Shown in pieces: positions 1-7,285 of a DNA stretch of 9,248 bases. The notes under the pieces were generated by a model, which ran no database searches, had not been told where the DNA came from, and was given only the letters and a program-made list of their open reading frames with translations. This DNA comes from Acidobacteriota bacterium. GTDB lineage: Bacteria; Acidobacteriota; Blastocatellia; Pyrinomonadales; Pyrinomonadaceae. The stretch's first letter is position 1; each line of letters starts with the position of its first letter. The translations under genes were made by a program, and so were the position numbers. The stretch lies in the NCBI GenBank assembly GCA_023391155.1, contig JAEWBM010000045.1, positions 1 through 9,248 on the forward strand, written 5' to 3'.

Positions 1-1181
1 CGACAGGGTGGCTGGCGACGTTCTTTGTGATCGAGGCGGTGCTGGTCTTTTTCATCATCCGCATGATCATGGGCTGGCAACGGGGCACCCCTATCTATTT
101 TTTGCTGGCATCGGCGTGTGCGGCACTCCTGTTCGCGACCAAGGAAACGACCTTTATAACATTGGGGACGATGCTGATCGCCGCGGGAATGATATGGGTT
201 TGGCGGAGGGTCTATAAAGAACGCGGATCGGCAGAAGGCGAGATCGCGGACGCGTATTTGAACTGGGCGAACTTTCGATCCGCGATGGGGAGGGGCATCG
301 ACCTGTGGCTGCTGCTGATCGCGGCGGCGGCGGTGTTCATCTATCTCACGGTCCTGTTTTTCTCATCGTTCTTCACATATCCGGAGGGTGTAAGAAAGGC
401 GTTTGAAGCATACACGATCTGGACGGAGACGGGCGGACGCGACCATACGATGAATGGCCGGTGGGCGTATCTATGGTGGGGGCTCGACATTGAGGCACCG
501 ATCGTCATTCTCTCGGCACTGGGGACGGCGATAGCGTTCTTTGTTGCCCGCCATCGATTCGCGATGTTCGCTGGATTGTGGACGCTCGGGCTGTTCCTCG
601 CCTACACGATCATTCCGTATAAGACGCCGTGGCTGGCACTCTCGTTTTTGCTGCCGGCATGCATCATCGGCGGCTATGCGATAAATGAGATAGCGAAACG
701 GCGTCCGGCCGCGGGGCGTTTTGTTGCGGGCGGATTAATGCTGGCCGCATTCGGGGTGCTCGCATATCAGATGTATGAGTTGAATTTCGTGCGCTACGAC
801 GACGAAGAGATGCCCTATGTCTATGCTCATACACGGCGAGAGTTTCTTGATCTAGTGGCCGACATCGAGCGGTATGCGGAGGCGAGCGGCGGCAAGGAAG
901 CGGCCGTCGACGTCGTCTCGCCGGATTACTGGCCGTTGGTCTGGTACACGCGCGAATACCCGAAGGCGATATTCCACGGGAAGATGATCGACGTTTCGAA
1001 TGCCGAGATGATCGTGGCGAAGAAACGAACGCAGGACAACGACGTGATCAAACGGTTTTCCGCAAATTACGAATATGTCGGCTCTTACGGCTTGAGGCCA
1101 GGGGTGGAGCTTATTTTGCTTGTGCGGAAGGATGTTGCGGGAGCCGCGGGAACGGAATTGTACCGGCTGCGAGAACAATAG
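1..1181 (+). CDS. Agl23/TIGR03663-like polytopic membrane protein (3' part)
   Basis: The reading frame is open from base 3 with no start, so the gene begins upstream and about 392 residues are visible. Numbering from the GTG at 27, hydrophobic segments lie at about 1-15, 23-36, 43-59, 92-115, 156-173, 179-197, 202-218 and 231-248, so this is a multi-pass inner-membrane protein. Recognisable landmarks are ATKET (37-41), the loop PYKTPWL (197-203) and a non-membrane C-terminal domain (about 255-370) with SPDYWPLVWYTREYP. These match the family annotated as TIGR03663 or flippase activity-associated protein Agl23, which resembles GT39/PMT-type glycosyltransferases that use lipid-linked sugars. 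By inference it acts in envelope glycan or protein glycosylation. The N-terminal catalytic loops, where acidic residues would sit, lie outside the window, so activity cannot be judged. The family call rests on remembered motifs; a generic GT39-like protein is the alternative. The gene converges on the HerA-like gene, with 3 bases between the two stop codons. Confidence 0.7.
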   Translation, partial: TGWLATFFVIEAVLVFFIIRMIMGWQRGTPIYFLLASACAALLFATKETTFITLGTMLIAAGMIWVWRRVYKERGSAEGEIADAYLNWANFRSAMGRGIDLWLLLIAAAAVFIYLTVLFFSSFFTYPEGVRKAFEAYTIWTETGGRDHTMNGRWAYLWWGLDIEAPIVILSALGTAIAFFVARHRFAMFAGLWTLGLFLAYTIIPYKTPWLALSFLLPACIIGGYAINEIAKRRPAAGRFVAGGLMLAAFGVLAYQMYELNFVRYDDEEMPYVYAHTRREFLDLVADIERYAEASGGKEAAVDVVSPDYWPLVWYTREYPKAIFHGKMIDVSNAEMIVAKKRTQDNDVIKRFSANYEYVGSYGLRPGVELILLVRKDVAGAAGTELYRLREQ

Positions 1182-1184
1182 ACG

Positions 1185-2894
1185 CTAGATGCGGATCTTG
1201 CCGATCTTTTCCGGCGGCTTATCGGACGAGGGTTTTAGGTACGGGGCCTCTTGAAGTTCGCGGTGGCCGCGTGCGGAATCAGAATGCCACGCCATCCACT
1301 CGGATGGAGCGTCGATGGTTTCGCCGCCGTGTTGGGTCAGCCGCGGCCGGATGCGGCACATAACGGGGGTATTGGTTGCGACACCGGAAATTATCGCCTG
1401 ACCCTTGGTGAGAGCGGGCAGCTCGGCGAGCAATGCACGTCCGGCCCCCTCGACCGACTGAGCTACGGTCTGTTGGTCGATCGGGTTAACGATACGCATG
1501 ATGATCTGTGTCATGCATTGGGAAACGACGTCCTGGTCCAGCTTCCCCGGCCGCTGAGTAATGAGGCCTATCCCGACGCCGAACTTGCGTCCCTCGCTAA
1601 GTATCTGCTTCAGAACATTTGTCGAGACAACGCTCGCGCCTGCGGGCGCGAAACGGTGAGCCTCTTCCAGAAGCGTGAAGACCGGGTAATCAAGAAAGTT
1701 CTCGCCTTTGTCGGCGTCCCCGCGGATGGTCATCATACGGGCCTTATTCACGCGGCGAAGCATGGTGCCGACGATCACCTGCTGCTCGTGCTGTTCAATG
1801 TCGCTCAGGTCGAGGATCGTCACACGGCCCGGGCGATAAAGGTCCGAGAGCTCAAGGTGTTCGTGCGCGTGAAAGAGGCTGTCTTGTCGGTCAAAGCGGG
1901 AATCCAGACGCCAAAGCAAGCCCTGGATGGAGGAGACATTCCCGCCGTCGCCGGCATCGCGGTCGTCCTTTCCATACTGCTGCCGCTGGACCTCGTCGCG
2001 GAGATCGAAGTAGCTGTAGAGGTGCTCGCGGCGGCCTTCTGCCCGGAGCCGGTCAATGAGGCTGCGGTAGGCTTGGCGGAGGAAATGGAGCATCTTTTCA
2101 GACGTGCCCTCGGGCAGAAGGTACTTGATATCCGCCTCGGTAAGTGTCGAGAAACGGACGCGGATCTTGTCGGGGGTAAAGATGCGGACCTCGGGCCGAT
2201 AGCCGTCGGTGCCGGTGAAATGCTCGCTGCCTTGAATCGATGAAAGCGTGTGATATTCACCATGCGGATCGATGATGAGCACCGCCGCGCGGTTGTAGGG
2301 CTGCATCAGTTCCTCGATGAGGACGCCGGCCGTGTAGGATTTGCCCGACCCCGTCGAAGCCAGGATGGCGAGATGTGTCGAGACGACGTCCTTTACAGAC
2401 ACCGCAACGGGCACCTCGCCGGGCTCGCGAGTAAGGAGGCTGCCTAGGTGGGCCGAGCCTGCCTCGCCGGGCTGGCGGGTGCTTAACATCTGAGCGAGAG
2501 TTTCGCTGCCCGCGAGAAACACGGGATCGCCGGGTTCGGGAGGAATGCGGGGGTTGACGAAATCTCCGAGCTCGCGGCTGAAGTAACCGATCACTTCGAC
2601 CGAGATCTCGTAGAGCTCGGTATCGTCCGACCGGAGCCCGATCATCGAAGCGACCGACGCTGGCGACACGCCGGGCTCCGCCAGGAAAGCATCGGGCAAA
2701 GAGCGGACGAGCTTGTGCGAGGTGACGGTGCCGACAATGCGACGCTGTTCGCCGGTGACGGCGGCTTCAAAAAAGACGAATTCACCGATGCGTGCCCGCG
2801 AGATATCACGGGCGATGAAAAGGTATTCGTGCGGAAGCTTGCCCGGGCCCTTTACCGTTCCGGTAAGTTCATCTTCGCGTGGCTTCGGTTGCAT
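1185..2894 (-). CDS. HerA-like hexameric ATPase (HAS-barrel plus DUF87 helicase core)
   Basis: The product is 569 residues from the ATG at 2894. A beta-rich HAS-barrel-like domain (about 10-135) precedes a FtsK/HerA-superfamily ATPase core. The core shows Walker A ASTGSGKS (179-186), the HerA-type Walker B IIDPHGEY (207-214), a second acidic motif TLLEEAHRFAP (407-417) and the sensor-like stretch EGRKFGVGIGLITQRP (434-449). All key residues are present, so it should be an active ATPase that forms a ring and translocates on DNA. In archaea HerA works with the nuclease NurA in end resection; bacterial relatives also occur with defence effectors or alone. Here the downstream neighbour is convergent and the upstream one divergent, so no nuclease or effector shares its transcript. 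A GTG at 2921 would add nine residues; I prefer the ATG because no Shine-Dalgarno supports the GTG and a TATACT box lies just before it. The family call is firm; the biological role is unknown. Confidence 0.88.
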   Translation of the reverse strand: MQPKPREDELTGTVKGPGKLPHEYLFIARDISRARIGEFVFFEAAVTGEQRRIVGTVTSHKLVRSLPDAFLAEPGVSPASVASMIGLRSDDTELYEISVEVIGYFSRELGDFVNPRIPPEPGDPVFLAGSETLAQMLSTRQPGEAGSAHLGSLLTREPGEVPVAVSVKDVVSTHLAILASTGSGKSYTAGVLIEELMQPYNRAAVLIIDPHGEYHTLSSIQGSEHFTGTDGYRPEVRIFTPDKIRVRFSTLTEADIKYLLPEGTSEKMLHFLRQAYRSLIDRLRAEGRREHLYSYFDLRDEVQRQQYGKDDRDAGDGGNVSSIQGLLWRLDSRFDRQDSLFHAHEHLELSDLYRPGRVTILDLSDIEQHEQQVIVGTMLRRVNKARMMTIRGDADKGENFLDYPVFTLLEEAHRFAPAGASVVSTNVLKQILSEGRKFGVGIGLITQRPGKLDQDVVSQCMTQIIMRIVNPIDQQTVAQSVEGAGRALLAELPALTKGQAIISGVATNTPVMCRIRPRLTQHGGETIDAPSEWMAWHSDSARGHRELQEAPYLKPSSDKPPEKIGKIRI

Positions 2895-2937
2895 AGGACG
2901 GGATAAAACTCGACAATGCACGCAAGTATATCAGACG
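2895..2937. promoter_or_regulatory. Compact divergent intergenic region
   Basis: These 43 bases separate the HerA-like ATG (minus strand) from the amidohydrolase ATG (plus strand). They must carry at least part of both promoters. AT-rich hexamers overlap in opposite directions: TATATC on the plus strand at 2927-2932 and TATACT on the minus strand at 2930-2925. If TATATC is a -10 box, transcription would start about at the plus ATG (2938), leaving no leader. The minus box would give a leader of about 25 bases before 2894. I see no well-spaced -35 box on either strand and no Shine-Dalgarno before either ATG. TCGACA at 2910-2915 resembles a -35 but is too close to TATATC. The assignment rests on position and the -10-like boxes only. 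Confidence 0.35.
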
Positions 2938-4113
2938 ATGCCGAACGACCGGAACGAAACAGGAACGCATGTGATCGCAAGCCTTGGAGGGGAGGAGACC
3001 GGGCCGACGCTGATCGTTTTCGGAAGCCTGCACGGAAACGAAGCGGCGGGAGCAGAAGCACTGCGGCGGGTCGGTGCGGACCTCGATGCGACGCCCGTGG
3101 AGCTGCAGGGCCGTGTCTATTTCCTGGCGGGGAACGTGCGGGCGCTCGCGGCGGGAGTTCGGTTCATCGACGCGGACCTCAACAGGCACTGGACCCCCGA
3201 GAACGTGGTGCGAAATCTGCCCGATACGGCGATACCGCCGCAACTATCGGAAGACAAGGAGCAAGCAGAGCTACTGGAGATATTGCTGCCGCTGCTGGAG
3301 TCGGCTCGCGACGAGGTCTATGCTCTCGACCTGCACTCGACATCGGCCGAGGGCGTTCCTTTCGCGACGGTAGGCGACACACTGCGAAATCGAGCGTTCG
3401 CTCAGAAGTTTCCGATCACGGTGCTGCTCGGCATAGAGGAACAGCTCGAGGGCACCTTGCTTGAATATCTGAACAACATGGGGGTTGTCACCCTCGGTTT
3501 TGAAGGCGGGCAGCATTATGCCGAGTCAACCGTGGAGACGCACGCCGCGCTGGTGAAGCTGGCGCTGGTACACTCGGGCATCGCCGATCGGTCCGCGATC
3601 GACGTTGCTGAGGCAGAAGAGGCCTTAGGGCGGGCGACGGGGCGGCGTCGGATAGTCGAGGTGCGGTACCGCCAGCCGATAGACGAGGGCGACGATTTCG
3701 AGATGCGGCCCGGTTTTGAGAATTTTGATCCTGTTAAGAAGGGGCAGGTGCTGGCGACGCAGAACGGCCTGGATGTAAAAGCGGTCGAGTCGGGAATGGT
3801 GATGATGCCGCTTTACCAAAAGCTAGGGGAGGACGGATTCTTCCTGGCACGTGAGGTGGCAGGGTTTTGGATATGGCTCTCCGGCGTGCTGCGGAGGCTA
3901 AGGATCGGGGACCTGATGCCGATCCTGCCCGGCGTGAGGCGAAGCGAGAAGCGTTTCGACATTCTTGAGATCGACACGAGCATCGCAAGATTCTTTCCGC
4001 TCCAGATCTTTCACCTGTTGGGATTTAGAAAGCTCAGGTGGTCAGAGGACCGGCTGGTGGTGAGCCGACGAAAGTACGACCGGAAGGGGCCCTTCGTGGA
4101 GCGGGGGAAATAA
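2938..4113 (+). CDS. Succinylglutamate desuccinylase/aspartoacylase (AstE/AspA) family zinc amidohydrolase
   Basis: The product is 391 residues, cytoplasmic, with no signal peptide. It has the M14-like zinc-hydrolase fold: GSLHGNEAAG (29-38) supplies ligands H32 and E35, DLHS (131-134) supplies H133, DADLNR (78-83) matches the substrate-carboxylate-binding DLNR motif, and E189 in GFEGGQH is the likely catalytic glutamate. Residues about 240-310 form the C-terminal barrel typical of AstE/AspA proteins. Family members cleave an amide bond in N-acyl amino acids such as N-acetylaspartate or N-succinylglutamate; the substrate here is unknown. About 80 further residues (310-391), rich in Arg and Lys and including VVSRRKYDRKGPF, extend past the usual domain. 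The ATG at 2938 was chosen because HerA-gene sequence fills the frame upstream and the conserved domain starts within 20 residues. The GCS2-CBS ligase gene follows 48 bases after the stop, so the two are probably cotranscribed and act on related compounds. Confidence 0.85.
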   Translation: MPNDRNETGTHVIASLGGEETGPTLIVFGSLHGNEAAGAEALRRVGADLDATPVELQGRVYFLAGNVRALAAGVRFIDADLNRHWTPENVVRNLPDTAIPPQLSEDKEQAELLEILLPLLESARDEVYALDLHSTSAEGVPFATVGDTLRNRAFAQKFPITVLLGIEEQLEGTLLEYLNNMGVVTLGFEGGQHYAESTVETHAALVKLALVHSGIADRSAIDVAEAEEALGRATGRRRIVEVRYRQPIDEGDDFEMRPGFENFDPVKKGQVLATQNGLDVKAVESGMVMMPLYQKLGEDGFFLAREVAGFWIWLSGVLRRLRIGDLMPILPGVRRSEKRFDILEIDTSIARFFPLQIFHLLGFRKLRWSEDRLVVSRRKYDRKGPFVERGK

Positions 4114-4161
4114 AGCTTTCCGAATCCGGCAAAAGGGGTGTATGCTAGGGCTACCGCCTTT

Positions 4162-6108
4162 ATGGGTGAAAAGCGAGTTGCCCCAGGATCAGATGCATCC
4201 AACCTGCGCTCCTTTACCCGCGCCGTTTTAAATGATCTACATGCACTGGAAAAGATGCTGTCGACAGGCAGCATGGAGGCCGATGCGCGCCGAATAGGAG
4301 CCGAGCAGGAGATCTTCCTGATCGATTCATCGATGCACCCGGCACCGCTTGCGGTCGAGGTGATGGAGGCTGCGGGGGACAAGCGTCTCACGACCGAGAT
4401 CGGTAAATTCAATCTAGAGGCCAACCTTACACCGAGAGAGTTGGGCGGCAAGGCCCTTAGGGAAATGGAGCACGAGCTTGAGGATGTGCTCCTGATCGTG
4501 CGGCAGACCATGGCAGGGTTTTTCGGTGACGCATTGCTCTGCGGAATACTGCCGACGATACAAAAATCAGATCTGGTGGAACGAAACCTCACGCCCGGCC
4601 CCAGATATACGGAACTCAACCGCATCCTGACGGCGCTCCACGGCCATGACCGCATCGTTCACATCAAGGGGCTTGATGAGTTGCGCCTGCACCTGGCCGA
4701 CACCTTTATCGAATTTTGCAACACCAGCTTTCAGGTGCATCTGCAGGTGCCGATCGAGGAGTTTACGGATGCATATAACTGGGCCCAGGCGATAACGGCA
4801 CCGGTGCTCGCCTCGGCGGTGAATTCGCCTTTGCTGTTGGGTCACCGACTGTGGCACGAGACGCGCCTGGCACTGTTTCAACACGCCGTGGATGAGAGGT
4901 CGCCGACTCAGCACGAGCGAAACCGGCCGGCACGCGTGACGTTCGGCCGTGGGTGGCTGGATAATTCGATCCTCGATGTTTTTCACGAAGACGTGGCTAG
5001 ATTTCGGATCATTCTTACCCGCGAGCTTGAGGAGAATTCGCTCGCTACGTTGGCGGCCGGCGGCGTTCCTAAGCTCGATGCGTGGCGTATGCATAACGGG
5101 ACCGTGTGGCGTTGGAACCGTGCGTGCTACGGGATAATGGACGGGAAGCCGGGGCTAAGGATCGAGGCCCGCTATCTGCCGGCGGGGCCGTCGATACTGG
5201 ACCAAATGGCGAATGCGGCGTTTCTGATCGGGCTGATGCACTGTCTGCCGCAAAGGCACGGCGATGTGCGGGGCAAGTTGAATTTCGACGATGCGAAATC
5301 GAACTTTTTCAGCGCGGCGCGGCATGGGCTGCGGTCTCAGCTATGTTGGCTTGGCGGCAGTGAGATGCCGGCACACGAGCTGATCCTAAAAGAGCTGCTG
5401 CCGCAGGCGCGCGAGGGGCTTGCCGCGGCGGGGATAGATCAAAATGACTCGGACCGTTACCTTAATGTGCTCGAAGAGCGGGTGCGGCGGCAGGCGACCG
5501 GTTCCAAATGGATGCTCGATTCGCTTGCATCAATGGACAAACTTGCTAAGACGAACGTGCGGATGCGTGCCCTTACCCATGCGATGCTCGAGCATCAAAA
5601 GACGGGCGAGCCTGTCCATCAGTGGCCGCTGGCGAAGATCGAGGAGAGGAGTGATTGGGTGGACAATTACCGGACAGTGGAACAATTTATGTCGCGAGAC
5701 CTGTTTACCGTGCGGCCTACGGATGTGCTTGACCTTGCTGCAAGCCTGATGGAATGGAAGCATGTGAGGCACGTGCCGGTCGAGAACGACGACGGCGAAC
5801 TGGTAGGGTTGATCTCGCACCGGGACCTGCTTGCGTTCATAGCAGACGAGAATTTCCGGGCGCAGGGCGAATTGATCGTGGGCGAGATGATGAAGACGGA
5901 CCTGATAACGATCGAACCGGAGACTCCGACGCTCGAGGCGCTTTATCTGATGCGTGAGCGAAACATCGGATGCCTGCCGGTGGTCTCGGGCGGCAAACTG
6001 GTCGGTATATTAACTGCACAGGATTTCCTGACGGTCTCAACACGGCTGCTCGAGGAACGGCTCAAAGAGGAGCAGCCGGCTGCGGCAAGAAACGCTTCAT
6101 CCCCGTGA
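4162..6108 (+). CDS. GCS2-type carboxylate-amine ligase fused to two CBS domains
   Basis: The product is 648 residues. Residues about 40-400 are a glutamate-cysteine ligase family 2 (GCS2/YbdK-like) domain: GAEQEIFL (46-53) is the family's metal- and ATP-binding acidic strand, followed by EIGKFNLEANLTP (79-91), NTSFQVHLQV (187-196), HNGTVWRWNRACYG (311-324) and RIEARYLPAGP (333-343). After a helical linker come two CBS domains, about 503-562 (with HVRHVPV and GLISHRDLLAF) and 572-629 (with GCLPVV and GILTAQDFL), forming one Bateman module. GCS2 enzymes use ATP to join a glutamate-type carboxylate to an amine; CBS pairs commonly bind AMP, ATP or SAM, so nucleotide control of the ligase is inferred. 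It need not make gamma-glutamylcysteine, because many GCS2 members have other or unknown substrates. A GTG at 4138 would add eight residues. The ATG is preferred because MGE-type N-termini seem usual in this subfamily and a TATGCT -10-like box (4141-4146) lies inside the GTG extension. Confidence 0.87.
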   Translation: MGEKRVAPGSDASNLRSFTRAVLNDLHALEKMLSTGSMEADARRIGAEQEIFLIDSSMHPAPLAVEVMEAAGDKRLTTEIGKFNLEANLTPRELGGKALREMEHELEDVLLIVRQTMAGFFGDALLCGILPTIQKSDLVERNLTPGPRYTELNRILTALHGHDRIVHIKGLDELRLHLADTFIEFCNTSFQVHLQVPIEEFTDAYNWAQAITAPVLASAVNSPLLLGHRLWHETRLALFQHAVDERSPTQHERNRPARVTFGRGWLDNSILDVFHEDVARFRIILTRELEENSLATLAAGGVPKLDAWRMHNGTVWRWNRACYGIMDGKPGLRIEARYLPAGPSILDQMANAAFLIGLMHCLPQRHGDVRGKLNFDDAKSNFFSAARHGLRSQLCWLGGSEMPAHELILKELLPQAREGLAAAGIDQNDSDRYLNVLEERVRRQATGSKWMLDSLASMDKLAKTNVRMRALTHAMLEHQKTGEPVHQWPLAKIEERSDWVDNYRTVEQFMSRDLFTVRPTDVLDLAASLMEWKHVRHVPVENDDGELVGLISHRDLLAFIADENFRAQGELIVGEMMKTDLITIEPETPTLEALYLMRERNIGCLPVVSGGKLVGILTAQDFLTVSTRLLEERLKEEQPAAARNASSP

Positions 6109-6133
6109 AGCGACGCCTCGTCACGCGACGCTT
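6108..6133 (+). other. Imperfect hairpin at the stop of the GCS2-CBS gene
   Basis: AAGCGACGC (6108-6116) pairs with GCGACGCTT (6125-6133) around an eight-base loop: five pairs, one A-A mismatch and three more pairs. It begins at the last base of the TGA stop. No T-run follows directly, so it is not a classic terminator alone; it may protect the 3' end or help stop transcription together with the next hairpin. Part of the symmetry comes from the repeated hexamer CGACGC, so chance is possible. Confidence 0.35.
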
Positions 6134-6150
6134 GCCACCCGGCAGGTTTT
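6131..6150 (+). terminator. Short terminator-like hairpin with T4
   Basis: CTTGCC (6131-6136) and GGCAGG (6141-6146) pair with one G-U, around the loop ACCC, and TTTT follows at 6147-6150. The form is that of a small intrinsic terminator between the ligase and kinase genes. The stem and T-run are short, so it would probably be leaky. Its 5' arm shares three bases with the preceding hairpin, so the two cannot both form completely. It overlaps the TTG at 6149, which argues for the later kinase ATG at 6170. Confidence 0.35.
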
Positions 6151-6169
6151 GTCGGAATCTAGCAGTGCA

Positions 6170-7285
6170 ATGGAACCTTCCCGAGAAAAGCACCGCCGGC
6201 TAATAAAATGGGCCGGGATCTGGGCGGTATGGACGCTGTTCGGATTTTTCTTTGCCAGCCAATTCGCGCTTCAAAACCAATTCTCACGCAATCCGGTGCC
6301 GTTCTGGCAGATACTCTCGTGGCAAATGGTGTCGGGCTATATTTGGTTCGCTATGAGCCCGGCGATCCTCTTTCTTGCAAGGCGGTACACTTTTGACGAA
6401 GGCAAGTGGAAGCGGTCGGTGCCGGTGCACATCGTGAGCAGTGTGGTTATCGCATTGATCGTGCAGGCGGCCGATGCGTTTCTGCTGACGAGGCTGGGAT
6501 ATCCGCCGGGGCGGAACTTTGTGACATTTGGCGAGGCGTATCAATTCTTTCTCTTCATCAATCTTCACCTGAGCATCCTGATCTATTGGGGCGTGGTCGG
6601 GATCTGGTCGGCGTATAGTTATTATCAGAAATATCGGCAGCGGGAACTTGCGACATCGCAGCTTGAGGCGAGGCTTGCACAGTCGCGGCTTCAGGTGTTG
6701 AAGATGCAGCTTCACCCGCATTTTTTGTTCAATACGCTCAACGCGATCTCGGAACTAACGCATCGCGACCCGGAGGCTGCCGACCGAATGCTTACGGATT
6801 TGAGCGATCTGCTGCGTCTTTCGTTTGAGAATCTCGAGGTGCAGGAGGTCTCGCTAAAACGCGAGCTTGAATTTTTAAGGAAGTACGTCGAGATCGAACA
6901 GATGCGTTTTGACGATCGGCTCAAGGTCCATATGGACATCGCGGATGAAGCACTGGATGCAAGCGTGCCGAACATGATCCTGCAGCCGCTCGTCGAGAAC
7001 GCTATCAAGCACGGGATCGGGCCGCGGGCCGGCGGAGGCTCAATCGCGGTAAGTGCCGTCCGAAACAATGGCGAGCTGCGGATCCGGGTGAAGGACGACG
7101 GCATCGGGACGCTGGCGACGGGCGACGGTTCGATGCGCGAAGGCGTTGGGCTATCGAACACCCGGCGGCGGCTGAAGCATCTCTACGGCGATCGCCACAG
7201 GTTCGAATTCTCGTCGAACGGCAACGGCGTGACCGTGGAACTCGACATACCGTTCCGTGAGGCGGAGGGGAACGGCGGGAAATGA
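6170..7285 (+). CDS. LytS/AlgZ-type sensor histidine kinase
   Basis: The product is 371 residues. Four hydrophobic segments (about 14-34, 46-70, 84-107 and 125-150) form a compact membrane sensor with short loops. A helical linker (155-180) leads to the His_kinase (PF06580) motif QLHPHFLFNTLNAI (180-193), with H184 as the expected phosphorylated histidine. The ATPase domain follows: N-box PLVENAIKHG (273-282), G1 box DDGIG (309-313) and G2 box GVGLSNTRRRL (325-335). All catalytic motifs are intact. Kinases of this class phosphorylate LytTR regulators, and the next gene is one, overlapping by four bases (ATGA), so the two are translationally coupled. There is no recognisable PAS, GAF or large periplasmic sensor domain, so the signal is probably membrane-borne and is unknown. 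A TTG at 6149 would add seven residues but lies inside the terminator-like hairpin; neither start has a strong Shine-Dalgarno. Confidence 0.9.
   Translation: MEPSREKHRRLIKWAGIWAVWTLFGFFFASQFALQNQFSRNPVPFWQILSWQMVSGYIWFAMSPAILFLARRYTFDEGKWKRSVPVHIVSSVVIALIVQAADAFLLTRLGYPPGRNFVTFGEAYQFFLFINLHLSILIYWGVVGIWSAYSYYQKYRQRELATSQLEARLAQSRLQVLKMQLHPHFLFNTLNAISELTHRDPEAADRMLTDLSDLLRLSFENLEVQEVSLKRELEFLRKYVEIEQMRFDDRLKVHMDIADEALDASVPNMILQPLVENAIKHGIGPRAGGGSIAVSAVRNNGELRIRVKDDGIGTLATGDGSMREGVGLSNTRRRLKHLYGDRHRFEFSSNGNGVTVELDIPFREAEGNGGK

Noticed and set aside
1251..2243. A 330-codon open frame on the plus strand inside the HerA-like gene
   Set aside because: It lies antisense to a gene with intact Walker A, Walker B and other ATPase motifs. 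Its product has no recognisable domain, and long antisense frames are common in GC-rich coding DNA.
2713..2937. N-terminal extension of the AstE/AspA-like frame back to 2713
   Set aside because: The extra 75 codons overlap the HerA-like coding region, look like its antisense translation, and precede a complete hydrolase domain that starts just after the ATG at 2938.
1185..4113. A HerA-based defence system formed with the adjacent hydrolase
   Set aside because: The hydrolase is on the opposite strand, belongs to a metabolic amidohydrolase family and pairs better with the ligase gene. No effector nuclease, NADase or other defence protein is present.
4138..4161. GTG at 4138 as the start of the GCS2-CBS gene
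   Set aside because: The added residues YARATAF look unlike a conserved N-terminus and a TATGCT -10-like box falls inside them. The ATG at 4162 fits better, though this is not proven.
4011..4655. A 214-codon open frame on the minus strand across the hydrolase/ligase junction
   Set aside because: It is antisense to two well-supported genes, its composition is Ser/Arg-rich as expected of a shadow frame, and it shows no motif.
4162..6108. Naming the ligase gshA or egtA
   Set aside because: The GCS2 fold alone does not show that cysteine is the acceptor. No glutathione synthetase or ergothioneine gene is nearby, and the CBS fusion suggests a different subfamily.
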